Shown: positions 53,221 to 60,739 of the stretch, in pieces | How positions within the stretch are numbered: position 1 is the stretch's first letter | Layout: every line of letters starts with the position of its first letter | From: a bacterium | Lineage (GTDB): Bacteria; UBP6; UBA1177 | Reading direction: 5' to 3' | DNA length: 60,739 nucleotides | Assembly (NCBI GenBank): GCA_016290135.1 | Contig: JAEESW010000012.1 | Location: 1-60,739 of the forward strand | Program-made: the position numbers and the translations under genes | The notes under the pieces: generated by a model | What the model saw: only the letters and a program-made list of their open reading frames with translations | Databases searched by the model: none | Told to the model about the DNA's origin: nothing

Positions 53221-55809
53221 ATGGCTCAGAAGAGATCTGGTTCAAAACCATCTAAGTCACGTAAAATATTGAGAATAACTTTGATAGTTGCGGCTGCTTT
53301 CGTTGTTGTGTGCGCGGTAATTGCCGTTTCTGTCTATTTCAAATTCAAAGCCGAGATCCCGGCACTCAACACGGTGAGCGACTACAAACCTGATGCCGGC
53401 ACGAAAGTCTATTCCTACGACGGAGAGCTCATTGCCGAGTTTTACCACGAAAACAGAAGGATAATCATTCCTTACGACAAGATCCCCGAAAAACTGCGTC
53501 TCGCCTTTGTTGCAGGCGAAGATTCATCGTTCTACACCCATCACGGCATTGATCCGTTCGGCATCGTCCGCGCGGCGTTCAAATACATGACTACCGGCAT
53601 CAAGCAGGGCGGAAGTACGATAACGCAGCAGCTTTCGAAGTCGTTCGTCGGAACAGAAAGGACTTTCAGCCGTAAGATCAAGGACATGATCCTTGCGATG
53701 GAACTTGAGAAGCACCTTTCAAAAGAGGAGATACTCTATCTTTACTTGAATGAAGTCTACCTGGGAAGCGGTGCATACGGAGTCGAGGCGGCTTCGCGGA
53801 AATATTTCAGCAAGCATGTCTGGGAGCTCGAGATCGACGAGATGGCGATCCTTGCCGGACTTCCGAAATTTCCCTCTGCAGCTTCTCCCATTCTCAATCC
53901 CGACAAAGCCCTCCGTCGCAGGAACTACGTTTTGAAGAGGATGTTCGAAGACAAATACATCACCAAGGCGGAATACGACGCAGCTTTGGAAAAACCGATA
54001 AAAACGAACGTCCAGAAAGAGCTTTTCCTCGACAAAGCGCCGTATTTCAGCGAAAAAGTGCGCAGATACCTGCTTGACAAATACGGCTTCGACAAACTTT
54101 ACAAAGAGGGCCTTACTGTCCAGACAACAGTCGATATGCGCGCCACCCGCTATGCACACGAGGCTATCTTCTACGGCATCCGCGAACTTTCGAAACGTCA
54201 GGGATACGCGAGAGGAGAGGAGGACAGCTACAAAAAAGGGGAGAAATTCGGCGGCGAAGTGACAAACCCGCTCTATTCGATAAATCTCAAAAAAGATCTC
54301 GATACCTATTTGAAACGGCATGAAAAGGTCTTCGGAAAGATCACGGAAGAAACGATAAAAAGCGGCATTTACTATCAGGGCGTCGTTATTGAAACAGCTG
54401 AAAAAAGTGCGCTCGTTCAGGTCGGCGAAGTCAAGCGCAATATATATCTCGAAGACTTGGGCTGGGCGCGTCCGTGGAGCCCGACAGGTTCATATGCTGT
54501 CGTAAAATCGGTCAAGGATGTCTTCAGACCGGGAGATGTCATTCTCGTCAGAGCGACAGACAAAGCGGGAACGCGTGACCAGTTCGATTTCCGCAACTAT
54601 TCGAAAGAACTCGGGAAAGACTTCTATTTTGTTCTTGAGCAGATCCCCTCGTCTCAGGCGGCGATAATCGTGAAAGACCCTTATTCCGGCTATGTCAAGG
54701 CGCTTATGGGCGGTTACGACTTCGAGATCAGCGAATTCGACCGCACGACACAGGCATGCCGTCAGCCCGGAAGCTCGATAAAACCGATCTTCTACACACT
54801 GGCTCTTGAAAAACGGGGCGGCAGATCCCCGCTTCTCACCCCTGCATCAATGGTGCTTGACGCCCCCGTCACTGTTACCGACACCAATTTCAAGCCGGCG
54901 AACTTTGAAAACACTTTCAAAGGCGAAGTTACGGTCTGGGAAGCGCTCATTCATTCGATGAACACTCCTGCAATCAGAGTCCTGCAGAAGCTCGGGCTGC
55001 GCGATGCGATAGACGGCGCGAAGGCTTTGGGCATCAAAAGCGAGATCAAGCCTGAGTTCGGCAGCATGCTCGGTTCAAGCTGTCTCACGATAGACGAACT
55101 TACCGACGCCTACGGACACTTCCCCAACATGGGACGCGCTCCGCATACGACCTACATCAGAAAGATCTACGACAAAAACGGCAGTGTTCTGGAGGACAAC
55201 ACCGTTTTCTACGATCCCTACATCTCCGCTCCGTCAAAGGTCGAACGCCTGCTCTATTTTGCAAAAAGAGAGGAAAATCAGGCTCTTACGCCTCAGACAG
55301 CATACATCACCAACAAGATCCTTGAAGACGTCGTCAACCGCGGAACAGCGGCGAGCGTCAGAGGATTCAACCACTACAAGTGCAAAAAGAGCAACCTCGA
55401 CGAAGAGGAAGAAGGCGAGGAAGGCGTATGCAGCCGTCACGTCGCGGGAAAAACAGGAACGACAAACGACTATTTCGACGCTTGGTTCATCGGATATTCG
55501 CCCAATTTCGTGGCAGGCGTATGGGTCGGCAATGACCAGCACGGCCGTCCGCTCGGCAGAGTCGAAACAGGCTCAAAGACTGCGCTTCCGATCTGGCGTG
55601 ACTTCATGGAACGGTATCTCAAGAACTTCCCGCCGACAGATTACGAGATCCCGGCAGGCGTCGTAGGCAGGAACATCGATCCGAAAACAGGTCTCGTTTC
55701 CGATAAAGACGGCGTCAGAATGTATTTCCACTCCGGCAGCGAACCGAACAAGACCGTCGAAGAAAAAGATGTCCTTGACCCGACCCAGGGCGCGGAAGAT
55801 ATCTTCTAA
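53221..55809 (+). CDS. Class A penicillin-binding protein (PBP1A type)
   Basis: A bifunctional peptidoglycan synthase of 862 residues. A basic N-terminus and one membrane segment (about 18-42) anchor it. The glycosyltransferase 51 domain has Glu100 in VAGEDSSFYTHHGIDPFG, GGSTITQQLSK and YLNEVYLGSGAYGVEAA. The transpeptidase domain has Ser518 in the SxxK box of RQPGSSIKPIFY, the SMN motif in HSMNTPAIRVL, and AGKTGTTNDYFDAWFIGY. It polymerises and cross-links glycan in the periplasm. GGAG precedes the start, 16 bases after rbfA. The LpoA-like lipoprotein at 2432 could be its activator, by family analogy only. Confidence 0.95.
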   Translation: MAQKRSGSKPSKSRKILRITLIVAAAFVVVCAVIAVSVYFKFKAEIPALNTVSDYKPDAGTKVYSYDGELIAEFYHENRRIIIPYDKIPEKLRLAFVAGEDSSFYTHHGIDPFGIVRAAFKYMTTGIKQGGSTITQQLSKSFVGTERTFSRKIKDMILAMELEKHLSKEEILYLYLNEVYLGSGAYGVEAASRKYFSKHVWELEIDEMAILAGLPKFPSAASPILNPDKALRRRNYVLKRMFEDKYITKAEYDAALEKPIKTNVQKELFLDKAPYFSEKVRRYLLDKYGFDKLYKEGLTVQTTVDMRATRYAHEAIFYGIRELSKRQGYARGEEDSYKKGEKFGGEVTNPLYSINLKKDLDTYLKRHEKVFGKITEETIKSGIYYQGVVIETAEKSALVQVGEVKRNIYLEDLGWARPWSPTGSYAVVKSVKDVFRPGDVILVRATDKAGTRDQFDFRNYSKELGKDFYFVLEQIPSSQAAIIVKDPYSGYVKALMGGYDFEISEFDRTTQACRQPGSSIKPIFYTLALEKRGGRSPLLTPASMVLDAPVTVTDTNFKPANFENTFKGEVTVWEALIHSMNTPAIRVLQKLGLRDAIDGAKALGIKSEIKPEFGSMLGSSCLTIDELTDAYGHFPNMGRAPHTTYIRKIYDKNGSVLEDNTVFYDPYISAPSKVERLLYFAKREENQALTPQTAYITNKILEDVVNRGTAASVRGFNHYKCKKSNLDEEEEGEEGVCSRHVAGKTGTTNDYFDAWFIGYSPNFVAGVWVGNDQHGRPLGRVETGSKTALPIWRDFMERYLKNFPPTDYEIPAGVVGRNIDPKTGLVSDKDGVRMYFHSGSEPNKTVEEKDVLDPTQGAEDIF

Positions 55810-55864
55810 ACACCAGCCGGACCTGCAAAAATCGGATATTTTTTAGTTTTTCTGCTCAAAAAAA

Positions 55865-55892
55865 TTGCTTTTTCATTAAAAATGTCTATAAT
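55865..55892 (+). promoter_or_regulatory. Promoter of rpmB
   Basis: TTGCTT (55865-55870), a 16-base spacer and a perfect TATAAT (55887-55892), about 45 bases before the rpmB start codon. Confidence 0.7.
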
Positions 55893-55936
55893 ACCCGCGT
55901 TTTTTTTGTTGTTGTTTTAATTTTATGGAGAAAATC

Positions 55937-56128
55937 ATGTCACGCAAATGTGAAATATGCGGCAAAAAACCGATGTTCGGTCACAATGTAAGCCACTCGA
56001 ACAACAGAACCCAGAAGATTCAGAATCCGAACATTCAGAAAGTTAAAATAGTTGAGAACGGCACCGTAAAAACGGTCACCGTATGCTCGCGCTGCCTTCG
56101 TTCCGGAAAGGTTCAGAAAGCCGTCTAA
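55937..56128 (+). CDS. rpmB: 50S ribosomal protein L28
   Basis: A 63-residue L28. It begins SRKCEICGKKPMFGHNVSHSNNRT, a typical start, and keeps Cys pairs (CEIC and CSRC) that suggest a zinc-binding form. The start at 55937 follows ATGGAGAAAA; the four-codon upstream extension is part of the ribosome binding site. It is monocistronic. Confidence 0.95.
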   Translation: MSRKCEICGKKPMFGHNVSHSNNRTQKIQNPNIQKVKIVENGTVKTVTVCSRCLRSGKVQKAV

Positions 56129-56165
56129 CTAGTTCTATTCTGGTTCCCGCCAAAATTCTTTCAAG

Positions 56166-56371
56166 CCGAATTTAAACAATAGGATTTTTGTATGCTTCGG
56201 CGGCGGCTCGAGGTTTGGCCGTTCAGTTTTTCCTCGACTTTTTTCACTAAATAGTTGGGTTCGACTTCGAGAGCTGAGGCAAAGATCTCTTGAAAACTCA
56301 CCCCATTGTTTTGTGAAACTGTGCGCTGATTAGCATCGCGGATTGAGAGTGCTTAGTTTGATGTTCAAAAT
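56166..56371 (-). CDS. Possible short ORF or gene remnant downstream of the GTPase operon
   Basis: A minus-strand frame open for about 69 codons, overlapping the end of the 263-residue gene and starting at best with a TTG at 56371. Its first part reads like protein (NNGVSFQEIFASALEVEPNY, then LVKKVEEKLNG); the last part is Arg/Ser-rich and looks like shifted reading. No Shine-Dalgarno sequence stands out. It may be a decayed C-terminal fragment or a small gene with a non-ATG start. No family is recognised. Confidence 0.3.
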
Positions 56372-57156
56372 TTTTTACCGATTTTTTTTATTAAGTCGGT
56401 TAAGAAATATGATTGATGTGGGACCCCCTGTGCGGGAGTGCGAGTGCCTACATAATCACTCACCATCGTTGGTTGAACAATTTCTTGTTTAACCAGATAG
56501 CGTTTTTTTTCGGTTTCATGGGAGAAATAGAAATCGTTTTTTAAGTGAAAAATTTCTTTCAAATCATCACTTTTGTCTTGAGAATTGTTGACTTTGACAA
56601 CAAGGGAATCTTCAATTTTTTCAGAATCATTAGAATTACACTTACAATGTGATGCCGCATCTAAAAATTTCCAGAAATTTTTGCCGTCAATATAGTATCC
56701 GAAAATTTCATCTTTTGTATCGGGAATCAAGGAGTCTGCAAGTAGTTCTGCAATAGTTTTTTCATCTTCATTTTTGAAATAGGAATAGAATTTCTTGAAA
56801 GTTTCTTTTTCCTTTTCTTCAAAGGTGAAGGCTATGTTTATAATAAAATTTTTGCCAAGATCTTTGTTTCTGTCGTCGGCATAATTATATTTTAAACGCT
56901 TGGATTCCAGTTCTTCGTCAGTGTAAGAATACTTTAAACGCTTGTATAACAAAATAAAACATCCAGGATCAATCTTGCAGTATTTGGAAATATTGCCAAC
57001 GACATTATCGATGTAACCTGTTTCAAAGATTTTTAATATGGGAGAATCCTGAAGATCTTCCGGACGAAAATCATTCTGAAATTGAGACTTATCGAAGTAG
57101 CCGTAATGAAAACCGGGTGCTGATCTGTTGTAACTCGCATAAATATGAGTTTTCAT
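56365..57156 (-). CDS. Unknown third component of the GTPase operon
   Basis: A 263-residue soluble protein of no family I recognise. It starts MKTHIYASYNRSAPGFHYGY and has a middle rich in Lys, Glu, Phe and Tyr (FTFEEKEKETFKKFYSYF) plus a CKC pair. AAGGAG precedes the ATG. It follows the small GTPase by only 2 bases, so it is translated with it. In published GTPase-centred conflict operons the partner proteins often carry an N-terminal domain with a short SxxxxPGF-like start; that resemblance is slight and speculative. Strongly AT-rich, like the two GTPase genes. Confidence 0.65.
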   Translation of the reverse strand: MKTHIYASYNRSAPGFHYGYFDKSQFQNDFRPEDLQDSPILKIFETGYIDNVVGNISKYCKIDPGCFILLYKRLKYSYTDEELESKRLKYNYADDRNKDLGKNFIINIAFTFEEKEKETFKKFYSYFKNEDEKTIAELLADSLIPDTKDEIFGYYIDGKNFWKFLDAASHCKCNSNDSEKIEDSLVVKVNNSQDKSDDLKEIFHLKNDFYFSHETEKKRYLVKQEIVQPTMVSDYVGTRTPAQGVPHQSYFLTDLIKKIGKKF

Positions 57157-57158
57157 TT

Positions 57159-58229
57159 TTACTCCTTAAATCCTAACGGATCTTGAAAAATTTCGAAACC
57201 ATCGCCTTCGGTTTTGAGATTTTTTATGATTTTTTTCTTTTGTTCCATAAAATCATATAAAGAAGCAGCTCCGCCGAAGAATTCTGTAAAAAAACATACA
57301 AACCAAGATTCTTCCTTTTTTGCTTTTTCTGCGACACTCAACAGATACGCCAGAGAATAGAGGATGGGTTGTTCACAATACAAGGGAGAGTATTTGTTGT
57401 CTTCCTTTTTGGGAGCTTTGAAAATATATATGGGATTTGCCGGTATTCCTGCGGCGTTTTCTTTTATTTCTCCATTTTCATCGGTTTCAAAACGGCTGAA
57501 TTCAATTCCTTTCGGGCCAAAAGAAAGGATTGGAGTTATTGCAACTTCAAAAATCTTCCGATATTTGTCTGACACAAAATCGAAAACTTTTTTATAGGCG
57601 GCATGTATTTTCTCATTTACAAGATTCATTTTTCCGGCATTGTAATATTTTTCACATTTAAGAGGGACAAACATTATCATAATTGGAAAAGTCTGGTCGT
57701 TTACATCGCTACTAAAAGATTTTTGCAGCATTTCTGCAATAGCATCACAGAAATTTCTCTTATTATTGTATCTGCCTACAGAATCGCTTTTGTTGTCACG
57801 AGTTTGCTCCATGAGAAAAGGGGTGTCAATTGTAATCATAATGATGCGGCTTTTTTTCATTATCTCGCTGACATCTCCGCGATTGTTTTTTATCCATTCT
57901 CCCGGATAATCGATAAAGTTCAGATTGATAAGGCTTTTTCCCTTCTGTAACTTCTTTAATTGAATTGAGATATTGTATTCATTTATTTCTGAAGTGCCGC
58001 TATAGTCTGCGGTATCTTCAGAGAAAGTTCTTCCTTTATCTACGAGATTAAAAGAATCTTTTATTTCATTTAGCTTGTCTTCCAGAATAGGAGATGTCGC
58101 ATCAGAAGAAAAAATAGATAAATCCTGCTTAAATACTTCCCCGAAGCAATCTTTCATCGCTGCAATAACGCTTGTTTTTCCGCAGCGTTTTCCCCCGAAC
58201 ATCATAACATTGACTTTTACTTCTTCCAT
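57159..58229 (-). CDS. P-loop GTPase (TRAFAC-like, possibly DO-GTPase type)
   Basis: A 356-residue predicted GTPase. The P-loop is GGKRCGKTS (residues 12-20), followed by a Switch II-type DYPGEW (Asp107-Gly110) after a beta-strand LINLNFI. A classical NKxD is not obvious; FVPLKCEKYY at about 200 is a candidate equivalent. The protein has no membrane segment. GGGAGGT lies just before the ATG and the gap to the upstream large GTPase is 12 bases. The layout resembles the double-GTPase family seen in bacterial conflict systems, but I cannot confirm that without a profile search. Confidence 0.75.
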   Translation of the reverse strand: MEEVKVNVMMFGGKRCGKTSVIAAMKDCFGEVFKQDLSIFSSDATSPILEDKLNEIKDSFNLVDKGRTFSEDTADYSGTSEINEYNISIQLKKLQKGKSLINLNFIDYPGEWIKNNRGDVSEIMKKSRIIMITIDTPFLMEQTRDNKSDSVGRYNNKRNFCDAIAEMLQKSFSSDVNDQTFPIMIMFVPLKCEKYYNAGKMNLVNEKIHAAYKKVFDFVSDKYRKIFEVAITPILSFGPKGIEFSRFETDENGEIKENAAGIPANPIYIFKAPKKEDNKYSPLYCEQPILYSLAYLLSVAEKAKKEESWFVCFFTEFFGGAASLYDFMEQKKKIIKNLKTEGDGFEIFQDPLGFKE

Positions 58230-58241
58230 AATTTTACCTCC

Positions 58242-60512
58242 CTAGTCTTGCGATATTATAAAAGATTTTTGATTGTCGTTCTCTTTCAGCAGTGACACGA
58301 GTTCGTTCCACTGCTTTGCCACTGTTACAAGGCCGCTTTTTGCTTCGTATTCATCTTTCCAGATCAGATGCATCCAGTCTTCATAAAGGTAACGCCACTG
58401 AGTTTGTGTCTCGTCGTTTCCTCCGGCGTATGTTAGTCTGTCGTAGAGGTCTTTTATTGCGGCAAACATTGAAAGATTTGGAACAATGTTTAGAGCAGAG
58501 ATCTGATGATCTATATTTTCCTTTATTGTAGACGCACACTCCTGAAGCAAATCGATAATTTCATGTGCTACGGCTTCTTTGTCGGAAAGCGGATTGTAAA
58601 TTGTTGGAATAGTACCCGAGAGTGCCGAATCTATCGGATCAAGCTGGTTGCGGATCTCATGAATCAGAAATCCTTGAACATTTATTGAATACTCATTGAA
58701 TTTCATCAAAGCGTCGGCCAGAATCGGATATTTTTCTTCAGCATTAGTCTTTTCAAGGAATCGTGTTATCCACTCAGAAGAAGATGTCTGATCGCTAAAA
58801 GGTTCGATTAAAGAGAGATTGCCGAGATCTGGATCTGATAAAATATGGAGAACTTCCTTTTTCATGTTTTCGATTACGCTGTTCAGCACGTTGTTGAGTT
58901 CATTGAAGTCGTCAATGATTTTTATACGCATAATATTGGTCGAATCTTCATATACATTCAGCTGATTTTTATTTCCGTTGCAGAGCATTTCTATTATTTC
59001 TTCTTTTGATGGGATACACTTTGTCGTTATGTTTTTGAGTTTTTTGTTGCTTGCTTCTTCAAATTCTATGCAAGGTTGATTGCGTAGTTCGTTATATTTA
59101 ATGAGGAAAAGGTCTCTGAGTTTATTCAGCAATCTTGCATTGGTTTTTCCAATTTTACTGTAGAACTGGCGTTTCATATCTTCCGAAGCGGAATTTGCCA
59201 AGGCTTTTTCGGTGCCATTACAGATCTGATGGTATGCTGAATATGAATTTTCACCCAACTTATTGAGTTTTTCTATCAGCATCCTGTCAACAGCTTCGAT
59301 TCTTGAAGCCAACTGCTCCAAAACGGGAACAAGTAGCTTTTTTTCAACTTCATCATCTGAGAAGCAGTCTACATCCAGAACTTTTGCGACAGGATAATCG
59401 CCTCTTTCTGCCAGCCTGACTATATCGGGAATAAAAGCTGAGTTCTTACCTTTCCCTGAATTTACACGGTTTATAACCCAAAAGAGCATTTCTTTGGAAT
59501 ATTCTGGGGTTACTCTTGCCGAAATCTTTTTTATAACATCTATTTCGTCACTGCTTATCCGTGGACGGTATGCATCGGGTCTAAACATAAAAATGATGGC
59601 ATCACTGTCGTTTTCAACCGTGTCAAGCATTTTTTCTTCCGTTGCAAGAGAGGTCGTGCCGATTCCTATTGTATCGACGAGTTCGATTTTTCCTGTGTCG
59701 GAGTGGGGAAAACTGCACATTATATCGGCAAATTTGACTCCTAAATAGAGGAAATATTTTTCAGATGGATTCCCATTTTTGTATTGAGCAACATAACGCT
59801 CTATTTCTGATTCGGAAACGGTTTTTTGTTCTCCTAAATAGGGTGAATAATTGGAATAGTGTTCTACATATTTTGATAAGTGCTCGAGGATAGATTTGCT
59901 TTCGACATCATCCATAAGAATGGTGCTACGAATGGATGATATGTCTATATTCGGTATCTCACTCGCTGAATTTATCCTTTTTATGTCGCTTTTTGAACCG
60001 TTATTTATTTTATCTATATATTTGTTGACGTTTCCGACCATTTCGGATTCATTGAAGAAATTGATCGTTGCGATAATCTTACTGCCTGAACAGTTATGAA
60101 TGACAGATTTCGTTCCAGTGCAGTCAGATCCGTCAGAAGCTGGAATAATATCCCCGTTCAATCCGCTGATTCTCTGCATTACAAGGCTTTTTCCCTGTCC
60201 GGCTCTGCCGACAAAACTGATGTTGAGATTATCACGACCTAGACGCTTTATCAGCAGATCCAGTTTTTCCACATACTTGTTGAAAGCGGAGTGAAAATCT
60301 TCGGTGGAAATAGCTGTGATTCCATTGATTATTTCCTGATTACCTTGTATTGCGGCAAACTTTTCCGGGTTGTTGCGGAGCATTGATTTGAATCTATCAA
60401 ACTCAGCGACATCTTCTTTAATTTTGCTGTAACGTTCTTTTTGTTCCTTCAAAATTTTGATTTTGCTTTTTCTTAAAGCAATGATCTGGTCGATTTTTGC
60501 AGAAATGTTCAT
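58242..60512 (-). CDS. Dynamin-like large GTPase
   Basis: A 756-residue protein. An N-terminal coiled coil (about 1-95) leads into a GTPase domain with P-loop GRAGQGKS (102-109), the G2 Thr in DCTGTKS (around 132), Switch II DTIGIG (280-285) and WVINRVNSGKG (around 345-355) in place of NKxD. From about 400 to the end it is helical with conserved-looking hydrophobic heptads, as in dynamin-like or septin-like mechano-GTPases. No membrane segment. TAGGAGA precedes the start. First gene of a three-gene operon. Several bacterial dynamin-like proteins protect against phage or membrane damage; that role here is inference. AT-rich compared with the rpmB side. Confidence 0.82.
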   Translation of the reverse strand: MNISAKIDQIIALRKSKIKILKEQKERYSKIKEDVAEFDRFKSMLRNNPEKFAAIQGNQEIINGITAISTEDFHSAFNKYVEKLDLLIKRLGRDNLNISFVGRAGQGKSLVMQRISGLNGDIIPASDGSDCTGTKSVIHNCSGSKIIATINFFNESEMVGNVNKYIDKINNGSKSDIKRINSASEIPNIDISSIRSTILMDDVESKSILEHLSKYVEHYSNYSPYLGEQKTVSESEIERYVAQYKNGNPSEKYFLYLGVKFADIMCSFPHSDTGKIELVDTIGIGTTSLATEEKMLDTVENDSDAIIFMFRPDAYRPRISSDEIDVIKKISARVTPEYSKEMLFWVINRVNSGKGKNSAFIPDIVRLAERGDYPVAKVLDVDCFSDDEVEKKLLVPVLEQLASRIEAVDRMLIEKLNKLGENSYSAYHQICNGTEKALANSASEDMKRQFYSKIGKTNARLLNKLRDLFLIKYNELRNQPCIEFEEASNKKLKNITTKCIPSKEEIIEMLCNGNKNQLNVYEDSTNIMRIKIIDDFNELNNVLNSVIENMKKEVLHILSDPDLGNLSLIEPFSDQTSSSEWITRFLEKTNAEEKYPILADALMKFNEYSINVQGFLIHEIRNQLDPIDSALSGTIPTIYNPLSDKEAVAHEIIDLLQECASTIKENIDHQISALNIVPNLSMFAAIKDLYDRLTYAGGNDETQTQWRYLYEDWMHLIWKDEYEAKSGLVTVAKQWNELVSLLKENDNQKSFIISQD

Positions 60513-60587
60513 CTTTTTTCTCCTAAAAATGTTGATGGAAAGTTCCCCAAATTATTAAAAAATTCTGAATTTTTTCGGCTGAAAAAC

Positions 60588-60615
60588 TTGACTTAAAGTT
60601 TAAATTAGATATAAT
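60588..60615 (+). promoter_or_regulatory. Consensus promoter facing the heptamer repeat
   Basis: TTGACT (60588-60593), a 16-base spacer and a perfect TATAAT (60610-60615), divergent from the GTPase operon. Transcription would begin around 60621, exactly where ATGGATTCC and the heptamer array start. The gene it serves, if any, lies beyond the window. Confidence 0.7.
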
Positions 60616-60623
60616 TGAACATG

Positions 60624-60728
60624 GATTCCTGATTCCTGATTCCTGATTCCTGATTCCTGATTCCTGATTCCTGATTCCTGATTCCTGATTCCTGATTCCT
60701 GATTCCTGATTCCTGATTCCTGATTCCT
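60624..60728 (+). repeat. Simple sequence repeat, 15 x GATTCCT
   Basis: Fifteen perfect head-to-tail copies of the 7-base unit GATTCCT, 105 bases, then GATAATTTTAT. Every plus-strand frame meets TGA within 21 bases, so the tract is not translated on that strand. The minus strand (AGGAATC units) is stop-free, but with the present copy number it has no start codon in the window. Copy-number changes would alter 5' leader length or promoter spacing. Confidence 0.95.
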
Positions 60729-60739
60729 GATAATTTTAT

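Noticed and set aside
56220-56260. GGGTTCGACTTC stretch as a tRNA T-arm
   Set aside because: No acceptor stem, D-arm or anticodon arm can be built around it, and the minus strand reads as protein here.
60624-60728. Heptamer array considered as CRISPR
   Set aside because: Units are 7 bases with no spacers and no cas genes, so it is a simple sequence repeat.

Overview
The window is a bacterial chromosome segment, almost wholly coding, with housekeeping operons separated by genes for secreted lipoproteins and peptidases. No rRNA, tRNA, insertion sequence, phage gene or CRISPR array is visible. The lineage can only be inferred. An IgGFc-binding-like lipoprotein, a lipoprotein built from CGNG...GExC cysteine repeats (the myxococcal disulfide-repeat type) and many lipoproteins with Asp/Glu/Ser-rich stalks behind the lipobox point to a Myxococcota or former deltaproteobacterial relative, probably anaerobic and peptide-using. 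This is an inference, not a taxonomic assignment.

Left part (1-17.9 kb): a lipoprotein cut by the window edge, an IgGFc-binding-like lipoprotein, then a translation block (LpoA-like lipoprotein, trmD, a SPOUT methyltransferase, rplS, a secreted unknown). A flippase, a YihY/BrkB membrane protein, a subtilisin, an M20 amidohydrolase, a tricorn-like S41 protease and a CLC transporter with regulatory domains follow. Two convergent gene pairs meet with no spacer at TGATCA.

Middle (17.9-47.2 kb): a decayed flavoprotein oxidoreductase fragment beside two AT-rich lipoproteins that share an N-terminal cassette; a glycolytic operon tpiA-yhaM-like-gap-pgk-small membrane protein; ftcD-queE; a long secreted coiled-coil protein; thymidine kinase; nifS-iscU with a SpoIID protein; a Cys-repeat lipoprotein; a nucleotidyltransferase/HAD pair; a prolyl oligopeptidase; a lipoprotein with a long Pro-Thr-Asp repeat; a cyclophilin; glutamine synthetase; a COG2509 flavoprotein; and a TPR protein.

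Right part (47.2-60.7 kb): rimP-nusA-ylxR/L7Ae-infB-rbfA runs into a class A penicillin-binding protein, followed by rpmB on its own consensus promoter. The last 4.2 kb is a distinct AT-rich minus-strand operon: a dynamin-like large GTPase, a small P-loop GTPase and an unrecognised third protein. Upstream of it is a divergent consensus promoter that fires into fifteen perfect copies of the heptamer GATTCCT. This operon with its repeat is the best candidate here for an undescribed system, plausibly a GTPase-based conflict or defence module with variable expression. That reading is inference from gene content, composition and layout.

Coding starts were moved from the longest open frame wherever a Shine-Dalgarno sequence and signal peptide or family start supported an internal codon. 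Sigma-70-like promoters of the form TTGAnn-N16/17-TAnnnT are recognisable before several operons.
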